Source: Sedimentisphaerales bacterium (lineage in GTDB: Bacteria > Planctomycetota > Phycisphaerae > Sedimentisphaerales > SG8-4). From it: a stretch of 34,880 nt of DNA. Where the stretch lies: positions 1 to 34,880 of the forward strand of contig JAFGCA010000752.1 of NCBI GenBank assembly GCA_016932895.1, given 5' to 3'. Position 1 is the stretch's first letter; each line of letters begins with the position of its first letter. The notes beneath the pieces are model-generated. The model was given only the letters and a program-made list of their open reading frames with translations. It was not told the origin of the DNA and made no database searches. Of this stretch, positions 8,157 to 17,042 are shown piece by piece. The position numbers and the translations under genes are program-made.

Positions 8157-10064
8157 TCACTTGAGATGGCGCGTATAGCCGACGCGGCGAGTCACGCCAA
8201 TCTTGTCGAAGTAATCCAGCAGTGGGATGGCGTACTTCCGGGTCGTGTCGAGCAGGTATTTGAATTTGACGCTCTCGAGTCCGCCGTTTTCCCGGATATG
8301 GGCGATGAGCCGCTCGCGCGCGGTCGCAACCGCCTCGGCGTGAAAGTACAGCTTCTGATCCACGCGGACCAGCCGCTGCTGTTCAACGAGCAGACGCACG
8401 GCTCGCTCGACCTCGGGTGGCACCTGGCGCGTGGCATCGGTGATTTCCTGCACGCCCGGCGGATTGAACGGTCTGTTCCTGAACAACTCTTCAACGCGGC
8501 CCAACAATTCCTGCTCGGCGTCGTTGAACTGCTCGCGATGCTGCGGCAGTGCCAGGCGACCCTTTCGTTCGACGAGCCGGGCCTCGGAGAGCAGCAAGCT
8601 GAGCACGTGATCGAAGACATCCTTACGCACATCGGCATCGATCTGGAGCTGTTCGCTGCCGATGCCGGGACTTTCCGGCCGGCGTTGGTGGAAGTCCTCC
8701 ACGATCGTCAGCAGACGCTGCCGGAGCTGCTCGGCGGTGTCAACGTGCATGTACAGCCGGCCACCCAATTGAAGAACGCGACCTTTCGTCACAAGCTCCG
8801 CCAGCAGCTCGGCAATCTGCCTGGGCGGCGTCTTGCTGCGTAGCGAGAGCTCTTTCTCAGCAGCAGCGAAGGACTCGGCGGACTTGACGCAATACTCGAT
8901 GAAGTCCCCCGGCGTCGCGACCGCAACAGCCCGCGTCCGTACGTCGGCGACCACCTCGGGATGGCTGCGCTTGAGGCGTCTGGACAACGCCTCGATCACG
9001 ATCCCGCCGCCGATGGTCCGCGCCGGCGAGAGCATGCGCACGATGAAATGATCGCGCGGCCCAGCCACGAGAGGCTCGTTGAGCCGAACCTGGACCAGGC
9101 AGCGACCGCCGGGCTTGAGATTCGTTTCCTGAAACAAATACACCGCCGCGGTCGTCTCCGACGTACCCGTGTGAAATTTGACCTGCTGGGCGTTCTTCAG
9201 ACCGGCTCGTTCCTGCTCCAGCAGCTTCAGCTCGCACAGATACCACGAGCTGGGAGAGAAATAATCAGCGACCGTGACGACGTTGCCGCGCGTGATGGCC
9301 TTCGGGTCCCACTGCGGCACGTTCAACGCCGCACACTGCCCCGCCAGCGCCCGCGAGCTCTCGCGGCCGTACACCTGGATCGCCCGAAGACGTCCCTTGG
9401 TCCCCTGGGGCAGAAGCACCACGTCGTCGCCGATCTCAACCGAGCCGGAAACCGGAATCCCGGCGACGATGGTACCATAGCCTTTGGCCGAGAACGCCCG
9501 CTCGACCGGCACGCGAAAGACTCCCTCGGCCCCCTTGGGCTCGACGCTCGCGACCAGGTCCTTCAAGGCCTCGTAGAAATCTTCGAATCCCTCCCCGGTG
9601 ATACTGGAGACCGGCAGGATCGGCGCGGCTTCCAGGAACGTGCCGATGAGAAAGTTCTCCACTTCCTGCGTCGCCGTCTGCACCCGCTCCGGCGGCACGC
9701 AATCCACTTTGGTCAGCGCAACCATGCCCCGCTCGACGCCCAGCAGCGTAAGAATATCGAGGTGCTCGCGCGTCTGCGGCATGACCCCGTCGTCGGCGGC
9801 CACCACCAGAAGACCGGCGTCGATCCCGCTGGCGCCGGCGACCATGGTCTTGATGAAATTCTCATGGCCGGGGACGTCGACGATCCCCACTTCCATATCG
9901 GCCAGCACGCAGGGAGCGAAGCCCAGCTCGATCGACATGCCCCTCTCTTTTTCGGCCTTGAGCCGGTCGGTTTCGCAGCCGGTGAGCAGCTTGATCAAGG
10001 CCGTCTTGCCGTGATCGATATGACCGGCGGTGCCGAGGGTAATGTTGCGCTGCCGAGCTTCCAC
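8157..10064 (-). CDS. selB: selenocysteine-specific elongation factor SelB
   Basis: A 635-residue GTPase that delivers Sec-tRNA to the ribosome at UGA codons followed by a SECIS hairpin. The N-terminal EF-Tu-like domain has G1 GTAGHIDHGKT (11-21), G2 region KERGMSIELGFA, G3 DVPGHENF (63-70) and G4 TKVD (118-121). Beta-barrel domains follow (FRVPVERAFSAKGYGTIVAG and GPRDHFIVR). The C-terminal third holds winged-helix segments, ending in VKFKYLLDTTRKYAIPLLDYFDKIGVTRRVG, the SECIS-binding end typical of bacterial SelB. It starts 5 bases after the selA stop, and a Sec-containing membrane-protein gene begins 20 bases after its own stop. Length and domain order are normal for the family. Confidence 0.97.
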   Translation of the reverse strand: MEARQRNITLGTAGHIDHGKTALIKLLTGCETDRLKAEKERGMSIELGFAPCVLADMEVGIVDVPGHENFIKTMVAGASGIDAGLLVVAADDGVMPQTREHLDILTLLGVERGMVALTKVDCVPPERVQTATQEVENFLIGTFLEAAPILPVSSITGEGFEDFYEALKDLVASVEPKGAEGVFRVPVERAFSAKGYGTIVAGIPVSGSVEIGDDVVLLPQGTKGRLRAIQVYGRESSRALAGQCAALNVPQWDPKAITRGNVVTVADYFSPSSWYLCELKLLEQERAGLKNAQQVKFHTGTSETTAAVYLFQETNLKPGGRCLVQVRLNEPLVAGPRDHFIVRMLSPARTIGGGIVIEALSRRLKRSHPEVVADVRTRAVAVATPGDFIEYCVKSAESFAAAEKELSLRSKTPPRQIAELLAELVTKGRVLQLGGRLYMHVDTAEQLRQRLLTIVEDFHQRRPESPGIGSEQLQIDADVRKDVFDHVLSLLLSEARLVERKGRLALPQHREQFNDAEQELLGRVEELFRNRPFNPPGVQEITDATRQVPPEVERAVRLLVEQQRLVRVDQKLYFHAEAVATARERLIAHIRENGGLESVKFKYLLDTTRKYAIPLLDYFDKIGVTRRVGYTRHLK

Positions 10065-10069
10065 GGAGC

Positions 10070-11485
10070 TTAGCCTCCCATCGAAAGAACGTCCGCCACC
10101 GCCTGGGCGATGATCGCGTCGTCACCGTCCCGCAGCGTGCGCGGATCGAGCAGGACCTGGTCGTTCTGTATTCGCGTAAAGACCGGCGTCTCACAAAGCC
10201 GCAACCGCCTGGCCAAAGATTCCGCGTCGCCCTTTTCAGGTCGAATCGCCACGAGCGTCGTCGCCAGATTCTGCAGCGGCAGCGAGCCGCTGCCCATCTG
10301 CGAGAAGCCGCCTATCGTAGTCACCGTCGCCCCGGCCGCCTTCTTGCCAATCGCGCCGGCCAACCGCTCGGCATGCTCTCGAATCTCGTCGGCGCTGCGC
10401 CGCAGCATCTGGAGCGTGGGTACTTCGCGCAGGGCAACGGCTTCATCGAGAAACAGTTTCAACGTCGCTTCCAGCGCGGCCAGCGTCAGCTTGCCCACGC
10501 GGACGATCCGGGCAAACTGGTTCTTGCGCACGGCGTCGATGAGCTTCTTCTTGCCCAGGATGATGCCCCCCTGGGAGGCGCCGATCAGCTTGTCGGCGCT
10601 GGAGGTCACGATGTCGGCCCCCTGCCGAACGGAATCGGGCAGCGTCGGCTCCGGCGCGAAGCCGAACTGCGAGAAATCGACCAGGGCCCCGGCGCCCACG
10701 TCGTCGATCAAGGTCAGCCCGTGCTTGTGGGCGATCTCCACGAGAACGTCGAGCGGCACCTCCGACGAGAAACCCTGGATTTTGTAGTTGCTGGGATGCA
10801 CGCGCAGGATCGCCGCCGTATTCTCGGTGATGGCATTCTCATAGTCGCGCGCGTGCGTCTTGTTCGTCGCGCCGACCTCGACCAGCTTGGCACCGCTGAA
10901 GGCCATCACCTCGGGCAGGCGAAAAGAGCCGCCGATCTCGACGAGCTGGCCGCGCGAGACAATGACCTCTTTGTCCTTGCCCACCGTGTTGAGGACGATT
11001 GCGGTCGCGGCGGCGTTATTGTTGACCACCGTTGCCGCTTCGGCCCCGGTCAATCGCTGCAGCAGCCAATCGATGCGCTCGTCGCGCCGCGAGCGTTTGC
11101 CGGTCTCGGCGCTCAATTGCAGGAGCGAGTATCCCTGGAGTTCCTGCGTGATCTGCCGGATAGCCGCCTGAGGCAGGACGGCGCGTCCCAGGCCCGTGTG
11201 CAGAACGATCCCGGCGGCGTTGACGACGCGACGATAGAACGGCCTGGCCGTTTCCGCCAGGCGCTGGGCGGCGACCGTCAGCGCGCGCGCGCGAATGGTT
11301 GCGTCATCCACCTCGGCCATGGCCCCGGTCCTGAGTTGCTGTCGAAATTCGCCGAGAGCCTCCCGGACGGCGTCCGCAACCAGCTTGTGCCCGAAATCGG
11401 CCGCCAGCGCCTCCATCTCGGGCGCCTTGAGCAGCGCATCGACGGAAGGAACGCGGCGCATGATTTGTTTCGTCTCTTCATCCAT
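10070..11485 (-). CDS. selA: L-seryl-tRNA(Sec) selenium transferase SelA
   Basis: A 471-residue fold-type-I PLP enzyme that converts seryl-tRNA(Sec) to selenocysteinyl-tRNA(Sec) using selenophosphate. Diagnostic features are the N-terminal tRNA-binding region (RRVPSVDALLKAP), VVNAAGIVLHTGLGRAVLP (88-105), NNNAAATAIVLN (155-166), the PLP-aspartate region LTLIDDVGAG (257-266), and TSSADKL with the Schiff-base lysine at K299, then QGGIILG. ATG 11485 fits the family N-terminus, though its Shine-Dalgarno is weak: AAGGAG lies 14 bases upstream. It is the first gene of the leftward operon selA-selB-two membrane selenoproteins, behind a promoter at 11589-11616. Confidence 0.97.
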   Translation of the reverse strand: MDEETKQIMRRVPSVDALLKAPEMEALAADFGHKLVADAVREALGEFRQQLRTGAMAEVDDATIRARALTVAAQRLAETARPFYRRVVNAAGIVLHTGLGRAVLPQAAIRQITQELQGYSLLQLSAETGKRSRRDERIDWLLQRLTGAEAATVVNNNAAATAIVLNTVGKDKEVIVSRGQLVEIGGSFRLPEVMAFSGAKLVEVGATNKTHARDYENAITENTAAILRVHPSNYKIQGFSSEVPLDVLVEIAHKHGLTLIDDVGAGALVDFSQFGFAPEPTLPDSVRQGADIVTSSADKLIGASQGGIILGKKKLIDAVRKNQFARIVRVGKLTLAALEATLKLFLDEAVALREVPTLQMLRRSADEIREHAERLAGAIGKKAAGATVTTIGGFSQMGSGSLPLQNLATTLVAIRPEKGDAESLARRLRLCETPVFTRIQNDQVLLDPRTLRDGDDAIIAQAVADVLSMGG

Positions 11486-11588
11486 AGATCACTCTGACAC
11501 TCCTTGGATTCGCCTGTGTCGTGCCGCTTGAGGACCGAGAGCCGTTCGTTTCAATTCTCGTCCGCTCCGCCTGCGGCAGACAGACACC

Positions 11589-11616
11589 ATTGTACCTGTC
11601 CGGCCGGACAAGACAA
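11589..11616 (-). promoter_or_regulatory. putative selA promoter with internal palindrome
   Basis: On the minus strand TTGTCT (11616-11611), a 16-base spacer and TACAAT (11594-11589) lie about 100 bases upstream of selA. The spacer contains the perfect 14-base palindrome TGTCCGGCCGGACA (11597-11610), a possible operator. Confidence 0.5.
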
Positions 11617-11825
11617 GCGGCTTTCCCCGCTGAACGTCCCCGGTCCACAGCGGCGTTCCTGTTCGCATCTCGGCCAGCGAGGGCAGATTTCGCCAAAAAA
11701 CCGGAAAAAGCTGTAACACAATGGCCCGTTCTGCGTCCCAATAAGGATCGCCCGGTGGGATTTGTGCGCCTGCAGAGCGACTCGCAGCCGTGAGAAGCGG
11801 CAGCCGCCCTTTTACCTCGGGAACC

Positions 11826-11854
11826 TTGACAACCGTCCGCCGAGGCGGTAAACA
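11826..11854 (+). promoter_or_regulatory. sigma70-like promoter for YSWR gene pair
   Basis: TTGACA (11826-11831), a 17-base spacer and TAAACA (11849-11854) lie 19 bases before the start codon at 11874, implying a very short leader. Confidence 0.5.
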
Positions 11855-11873
11855 AACAGTACGAGAGACCGGC

Positions 11874-12518
11874 ATGATGAAGAAAAGAGACATCTTGCTT
11901 GCGGTAGGAATCATTGCCGTGGCCCTTCTGGCCGTGCTCTTCGTCTCACAAAGAACAGGCCTTGTCCGAATCGCGAACCCTGGTGTGGAGCTGGAGCTGC
12001 GCGGAGGCCTGGCCCGTCACGTGACGCTGCGGTCGAGCCCCAAGCCGCGTGAGATCCGCGCGGGCAACTACCGACCGACCCACCTGACGATCACCCAAAA
12101 ACAAGACGGCCAAACCTGGGAACTGCAAAGCCGGGGACCCTGGGGACAGTTGGGCAGAATTGCCGTCGCCGGCGAGCAGGCCACGACGATCGACGTCGGC
12201 CCGCCGCTGCAGGTGAAACCCGAGGTCACAAGGATGCCGGGACGGGTCTTCGTCGGCTTGTCCATCTACGGGCAGGCCGGTGAGAAATACCGAAATACGA
12301 TCCTCAGGAATGGCCGCCGGGCCTCGGCGCCGAAAGTTCGCATCGTCGATAAAACCGGGAAGGTCCTCGCCTCCGGGGCCTTCCGGTATGGCTGAGGCGG
12401 CACCTGTTCGTACTCGTGGCGAGTACCGCAGAATTTCAAAGGAGAGTTTCGTGTCGAAGTGGATGCAGATCTGGGACCTTTCGAAGTCGAGCGCGACCAG
12501 CGCTGGCACTCCATCTAA
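11874..12518 (+). CDS. short YSWR-family selenoprotein (Sec at residue 174)
   Basis: This is the smallest member: 214 residues with UGA 12393-12395 read as Sec. ATG 11874 or the adjacent ATG 11877 starts it. Residues 5-22 form a signal anchor (ILLAVGIIAVALLAVLFV). It lacks the long N-terminal region and EF-hand-like loops of its relatives. Only the C-terminal module remains: IRAGNYRPTHLTITQ, TIDVGPPLQVKPEV, GEKYRNTI, VRIVDKTGKVLASGAFRYG, then U-GGT-C-SYSWRVP and a 29-residue strand-rich tail (GEFRVEVDADLGPFEVERD) ending at TAA 12516-12518. The tail closely matches that of the next gene, 42 bases downstream. The minimal size points to the module around Sec as the functional core. Function is unknown. 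Confidence 0.87.
12409..12427 (+). promoter_or_regulatory. SECIS-like hairpin after UGA 12393
   Basis: GTACTCG/CGAGTAC (7 bp) around a TGG loop, 14 bases after the UGA. One outer pair of the consensus 8-bp stem is lost (C opposite C). Confidence 0.7.
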
Positions 12519-12560
12519 CCCCCGGCCGAATCGACCCGCGCAATCCCTGGTGCAAATTCT

Positions 12561-13955
12561 ATGAAGAAACGCTGCGGAGTCATTCTGTTCGCACTGCTCG
12601 CCCTGAGCGTCGGGCTGCTCTGGGTGTTCCTCGCCCCTGAGCCGATCCGGGAGGGGCGCTGTAGGTTGATCCGCAAGAAGGCCGACCCGGAGAATCAGTT
12701 GACGGGACTGGCCTCTCGATTCCTCTTCCCCCTGGATGGCAAGCCGGATGATGTGCAGGACCCCCCTTCCGGCTTCGAGCAGCCGCGCTACTACAGAGTC
12801 ACGAGCGGCGACAGGTCGATCCTGATGGCGGCGGACCACTCCGAGAAGATTGTCCGTTTGTGCATCGACAGAGACGGCGATGGCGTCCTCTCGGAGGAAC
12901 GAAGCCTGACGGCCAAGGTCAGCAAGAAGACGCCGGTAAGCAGCCGGAGACAGCAATTCGGGCCGATCTCGCTCGTCTCCAGAGGCGACAGCCGGGGAAC
13001 CGACGCCGACGTCTATGTCAATTGCTGGCGCGCCGATACGCGCGGTCTGCTGACCACGTCCCCACACTTCTTCCGCACGGGCAAGCTGCGTCTGGCCGGC
13101 CAGACATATCAGGTGGCGGTAGTGGACGGCGATTACGACGGCCTGTATCGCTCGATGCTGTCATTGCCCGTCGAACGCATGTGGCGTCTGCCCGAATGCG
13201 ACGTATTCGCCATCGATCTGAACCAGAATGGCTCGTTTGAGATCTCATTGCATGAGCGATCCGAAGTTGTCCCGCTCGGGAAGCTGGTGAAAGTCAGGGA
13301 CGCCTACTACGCCATCGACATCGCCCCCGACAGCAAGAGCCTCACCCTTTCCCGGATCGAGCCGCAGTTCGGGATCCTGACGGTGGACGCGAACGATGCC
13401 GCTGTGGAGCTGCGGCTGTGGTCCGACGCCGCCGATCAACATCTCCTGCAATGCCGGGAGAGGCAATTGCCCGCCGGCAAATACAAGGCGGTCTATGCGG
13501 TTCTTACGAAGAAGGATGCATCGGGGAAAACCTGCACGCTTGCGTCCAACACCTCCTCGGCCTTCACCCGCCTGGGACCGCTGGAGTACTTCGAGATCCA
13601 GGCGGGGCAGACGACATCGATCAGGATCGGGCCGCCGCTCGTCGTGAAGGCGGACGTACAGACAACGGACTCCGGAAACGTGTCGATCAGCCCGCTCATC
13701 GTGGGTTGCGGGGGCGAGGAATACCGGGCGGCTTCTTCGCGAGGTATGCAACGCCCATCGCCGCCTGCATTCAAGATCGTAGATGAGGAAGGAACCGTGC
13801 TGGTTCAAGACAAATTCAAATATGGCTGAGGTGGTACCTGCCGGTACTCGTGGCGAGTGCCATCCGATTTCAAGGGCAGATACCAGGTGCAAATCGACAT
13901 CGACCTGGGACCCTTTGAGGTCACACACGAAAGGAGCTGGCACTCCATCGAGTAA
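12561..13955 (+). CDS. YSWR-family selenoprotein (Sec at residue 423)
   Basis: This encodes 464 residues when UGA 13827-13829 is read as Sec. The N-terminus is a signal anchor (MKKRCGVILFALLALSVGLLW); no clear Shine-Dalgarno precedes ATG 12561, so the start is less certain. An EF-hand-like loop lies at 103-111 (DRDGDGVLS), with a second calcium-loop-like stretch, FAIDLNQNGSFEI. The C-terminal module parallels the short upstream gene: QLPAGKYKAVYAVLT, IRIGPPLVVKADV, GGEEYRAASS, FKIVDEEGTVLVQDKFKYG, then U-GGT-C-RYSWRVP and a tail LGPFEVTHERSWHSIE ending at TAA 13953. It is second in a two-gene unit closed by the terminator at 13981. A conventional call would stop at 13829 and leave a 126-base open extension unexplained. 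Confidence 0.87.
13843..13861 (+). promoter_or_regulatory. SECIS-like hairpin after UGA 13827
   Basis: GGTACTCG/CGAGTGCC (8 bp with one T-G wobble) around a TGG loop, 13 bases after the UGA. Confidence 0.7.
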
Positions 13956-13980
13956 CACAGATGTAGCGTCTGCGCGTACC

Positions 13981-14016
13981 GGCGGGTCAAGAGGCAACTC
14001 TGACCCGCCTTTTTTA
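13981..14016 (+). terminator. rho-independent terminator
   Basis: A 9-bp G/C-rich stem GGCGGGTCA/TGACCCGCC extends inward by GAG/CTC with a GCAA tetraloop and is followed by six T then ATT. It closes the two-gene YSWR unit 26 bases after its stop. Confidence 0.9.
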
Positions 14017-14125
14017 TTGGCCGGACGGATGCGGAGAGATGCAGAGACGTGAAACAAACGTCGTCACCGGATGAAGAATCGCCGAACCGTAGTTGCCAAC
14101 AGATTCTTTTTGGAAGGGGTTGAGT

Positions 14126-14992
14126 ATGAGAAAAATGATGATGGCAGTATGGAGCGTGGCGGTTGTTACGATCATGGCAACGATGTGCAGCGGTGCACAG
14201 GAAGGGCAGGCTGCGCCGCAGGAGACCGACATCCTGAACCCCTGGTGCGGCCAGTACTGCATGAGCTTCTTTGTCCGGGCCCGGTCCGCCAAGACCGTCG
14301 GTAAGGGACATCTGTCCGCCTCCATCAAGGTCCAGCATTTTGACTGGGACCTGGTCAAGGGCGCCGACGGCGACTATCACGGCAGAGCCTCGGGACAGGA
14401 CAAGGAACGATTGGCCACCACGCTCTGCATGAAATACGGCTGGGCCGAGAACCATCACATCGCCGTCGGAATCCCCTACTGGTTCAACGATTTCGACATT
14501 CCGGGCAAGGAGAACGATCACGACGGTTTCGCCAACGTGTTCGTGTTCGAGAAATGGCAGGTCATCCAGGAAACCAACACTCTCCCGGCGGTCGCCTTCG
14601 ACGTCTGGTACTACTTCGGCTCCGGCGACAGCGACGAGAAACTGGGCACCGACGACGGCGCCGTCAAGCTGACCGCCACGATCTCCAAGGCGTGGAAAGG
14701 CTTCTCGTTGCACGCCAATCCCGGCTACACCTGGGGCCAGGACGAGGCGCCGGACATCGGCGAATTCAACGCCGCCGTGCTGACCAAGCCGCACAAGACC
14801 TTCTGGCCCGGCCTGGAATACGACTATCTCGACAAGGAGAACGCGGGTCATCGTCACGATCTCGTGCCGGGCTTCATCTGGAGATTCCGTCCCGGCTGGT
14901 CGTTCAAGCTCGGCGCCGTAGTCAACCTCGACTCCACGTTCACCGACAGAGACCGACTGGGCGTGGTCATGAGACTATTCTACCGGTGGTAA
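14126..14992 (+). CDS. outer-membrane beta-barrel protein, transporter-like
   Basis: A 288-residue protein. ATG 14126 is chosen because GGAAGGGG lies about 7 bases upstream and a signal peptide follows at once (RKMMMAVWSVAVVTIMATMCSGAQ). The body has alternating hydrophobic/aromatic strands typical of a beta-barrel: GHLSASIKVQHFDWDLV, HHIAVGIPYWFNDFDI, AVAFDVWYYFGSG, FSLHANPGYTWGQD, WSFKLGAVVNLDSTF. It ends GVVMRLFYRW, with an aromatic C-terminus suited to outer-membrane insertion. It resembles the MetA-pathway-phenol-degradation-type OMP transporter group, by general pattern only. It is the first gene after the terminator and precedes an ABC importer, which suggests outer-membrane passage of the same substrate. 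Confidence 0.7.
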   Translation: MRKMMMAVWSVAVVTIMATMCSGAQEGQAAPQETDILNPWCGQYCMSFFVRARSAKTVGKGHLSASIKVQHFDWDLVKGADGDYHGRASGQDKERLATTLCMKYGWAENHHIAVGIPYWFNDFDIPGKENDHDGFANVFVFEKWQVIQETNTLPAVAFDVWYYFGSGDSDEKLGTDDGAVKLTATISKAWKGFSLHANPGYTWGQDEAPDIGEFNAAVLTKPHKTFWPGLEYDYLDKENAGHRHDLVPGFIWRFRPGWSFKLGAVVNLDSTFTDRDRLGVVMRLFYRW

Positions 14993-15051
14993 AGCATGGC
15001 GAAACCACGTGTCACTGACCAACCTCAGTCCAAACGGGAAAGGATTGCGTC

Positions 15052-16209
15052 ATGAAAACGCTTCATTTCGGACTGGCGGCCGCCCTGCTCTGGGCCGCGC
15101 TGCTGCCCGGATGCAAACAGAAAGAGCAGGAACCGGCCGAGTCGTCGGCGCCGGTGACGCTGCGTGTCGGCCACGTCGGTCACGACCATCACATCGCCCT
15201 GTTCGTCGCGGCCGACAATGCCTCGGACTACAGCCGGACCACCGGCGTCAGCCTCAAGATGGTCAAGGATCAGCAACTCTATGAATTGTACGACAACGCT
15301 GCGAAGATCGCCGACGTTGAGATCGTCAAAGTCGGGGGTGGCTCGAAGATGCCCACCGCTCTGGCGCAGGACGTCATCGAGGTCGGCTTCGGCGGTGTCG
15401 CCCCGGTGCTGGCCTCCATCGACAGCGGCGCGCCCGTGAAGCTCATCGCGCCGCTACACTACAAAGGGGACATGTTCGTGGTCCGACCCGACTTCGAGGC
15501 GCAAACGTGGGAGGAATTCGTCGCCCTGGCCAAGGCCACCGAGAAGCCGCTGCGCATCGGCTACAAGAGTCCCGTCGCCTGCGCAAAGGTGATTTTCGAG
15601 GAGGCCCTGCGACACGAGGGCATCCCCTTCGGCGGCGACCCGTCCCGCGAGAACATTCAGGTCCACATGGTCAACGTCAAAGGCGGCGGCAAGCTGAACG
15701 TCGCCCTCTCGGGCGGACTGATCGACGGCTACGCCGGCAACAATCCGTTCCCCGCCATCGCCCTCGAAAAGAAGATGGGCCGCATCATCTGCGACCTTGA
15801 AGACCTTCCGCCCGGCACGTTCCGCAACCACCCCTGCTGCTGCATCGCCGCCAACGAGCGGACGCTGGCGGCAAAGGCGGACGCCGTCACCGATCTGCTC
15901 GTGCTGTTTCTGCAGGCCAACGAAACGATCAACAGCGATATGGACAAGGCGGTGGCCTCGGCCGTCCGGTGGATCGGGACCAGCGAGGCGGTGGAGAGAA
16001 TGAGCATCCCCACCAGCGGCTATTCGATGGAAGCGTCGCCGCTGTGGCACGAGACCATGTCGCAATGGGTCGAGGCCATGAACGGCTTGCAGGTCTTCCG
16101 GGGAAAGCTGAAAGACCTTGACGTCCAGAACGTACCCCAGGTGGCATACGACTTTTCATTGCTGGATCACGCGAGGGACAAACTTGCTCAACGAACCAAT
16201 GCCAATTAG
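15052..16209 (+). CDS. ABC transporter substrate-binding lipoprotein, NitT/TauT type
   Basis: A 385-residue NMT1/THI5/NrtA-like periplasmic binding protein. A signal with lipobox LPGC predicts lipidation at C21. The first strand VTLRVGHVGHDHHIALFVAADN and the ligand-cleft segment VIEVGFGGVAPVLASIDSGAPVKLIAPLHY follow the family pattern. Next come RIGYKSPVACAKVIFEEAL and the second-lobe segment LSGGLIDGYAGNNPFPAIALEKKMG. AAAGGA lies upstream of ATG 15052. The permease start overlaps its end by 11 bases. The GHDHH stretch is His-rich near the likely ligand site, unusual for taurine or nitrate binders, so the ligand cannot be named. Confidence 0.9.
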   Translation: MKTLHFGLAAALLWAALLPGCKQKEQEPAESSAPVTLRVGHVGHDHHIALFVAADNASDYSRTTGVSLKMVKDQQLYELYDNAAKIADVEIVKVGGGSKMPTALAQDVIEVGFGGVAPVLASIDSGAPVKLIAPLHYKGDMFVVRPDFEAQTWEEFVALAKATEKPLRIGYKSPVACAKVIFEEALRHEGIPFGGDPSRENIQVHMVNVKGGGKLNVALSGGLIDGYAGNNPFPAIALEKKMGRIICDLEDLPPGTFRNHPCCCIAANERTLAAKADAVTDLLVLFLQANETINSDMDKAVASAVRWIGTSEAVERMSIPTSGYSMEASPLWHETMSQWVEAMNGLQVFRGKLKDLDVQNVPQVAYDFSLLDHARDKLAQRTNAN

Positions 16210-17038
16210 ACAAAGGCCCGGGGCAACGGTCCTGGGATGGATCGTCGCGCCGGCGGCGCTGCTGATTCTCTGGCAGATCGCCGCGGTCCGGGTCAACCAG
16301 CCGTGGATCTTCCCACCGGTGACACACGTGCTCGATCAATTGGCCCATCCGCTGCGCGACCACTACGCCCTGGGCTCTCTGCTGAGCAACACGGCCATCA
16401 GCCTGCTGCGCGTGCTGTTGGGTTTTGCCCTGGCGGCAGCGGTCGGCACCACGCTGGGCATTCTGATGGGTTCGGCGCGCATCCTCCGCCACACGCTCGA
16501 ACCGATCGTCGAAGTCCTGCGCCCGCTCTGCCCTATCGCGTGGCTGCCTTTTGCGATCGCGGTGTTCAAGCTGAAGACGCTGCCTCACCTGTTCGGCGTA
16601 CGCTACACGCACGGCGTCCTCGATCAGATCCAGCTCGGCATGATCTTCGTGATCTTCGTCGGCGGCCTGTTTCCCGTCCTGACCAACACGCTCGACGGTG
16701 TCACCGGCGTGCGGCGCAACTACGTCCTGCTGGCCCGCACGCTCGGCGCATCGGGCCGCCAGGTATTCTTCCACGTGTACCTGCCGGCGGCCATGCCCAT
16801 GATCCTGACCGGTCTGCGCCAGGGGCTGGGCCTGTGCTGGTTCGTCATCATCGCCGCCGAGATGATGACCGGAAGCGACAGCGGCATCGGCTACCTGTTG
16901 ATCTACGCCTCCGACAATTCCGCGATGGACATCGTCATCGCCGCCATGTTCATCATCGGCGCGATCGGGGCCCTGCTCAATTTTCTGATGCGCGCGATCA
17001 TGCAACGATTCGTAAGCTGGAAGGGAAAGGAAGTATAG
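16199..17038 (+). CDS. ABC transporter permease, NitT/TauT type
   Basis: A 279-residue membrane permease of the BPD_transp_1 type. ATG 16199 lies inside the end of the binding-protein gene (overlap 11 bases, implying coupling). About six hydrophobic segments are visible, starting WIVAPAALLILWQIAAV. The cytoplasmic EAA loop that docks the ATPase is ARTLGASGRQVFFHVYLPAA followed by MPMILTGLRQGLG. The final helix is DIVIAAMFIIGAIGALLNFLM. An insertion (PHLFGVRYTHGVLDQIQLG) lies between central helices. The ATPase gene starts 4 bases after its stop. Confidence 0.92.
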   Translation: MPIRQRPGATVLGWIVAPAALLILWQIAAVRVNQPWIFPPVTHVLDQLAHPLRDHYALGSLLSNTAISLLRVLLGFALAAAVGTTLGILMGSARILRHTLEPIVEVLRPLCPIAWLPFAIAVFKLKTLPHLFGVRYTHGVLDQIQLGMIFVIFVGGLFPVLTNTLDGVTGVRRNYVLLARTLGASGRQVFFHVYLPAAMPMILTGLRQGLGLCWFVIIAAEMMTGSDSGIGYLLIYASDNSAMDIVIAAMFIIGAIGALLNFLMRAIMQRFVSWKGKEV

Positions 17039-17042
17039 CGAC

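Larger units (their letters stand above)
11486..11873. other. divergent intergenic region between selA and a YSWR gene
   Basis: I see no convincing gene in these 388 bases; frames crossing it show no domain or ribosome-binding logic. It holds the leftward selA promoter with an internal palindrome and the rightward promoter at 11826-11854. Confidence 0.6.
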
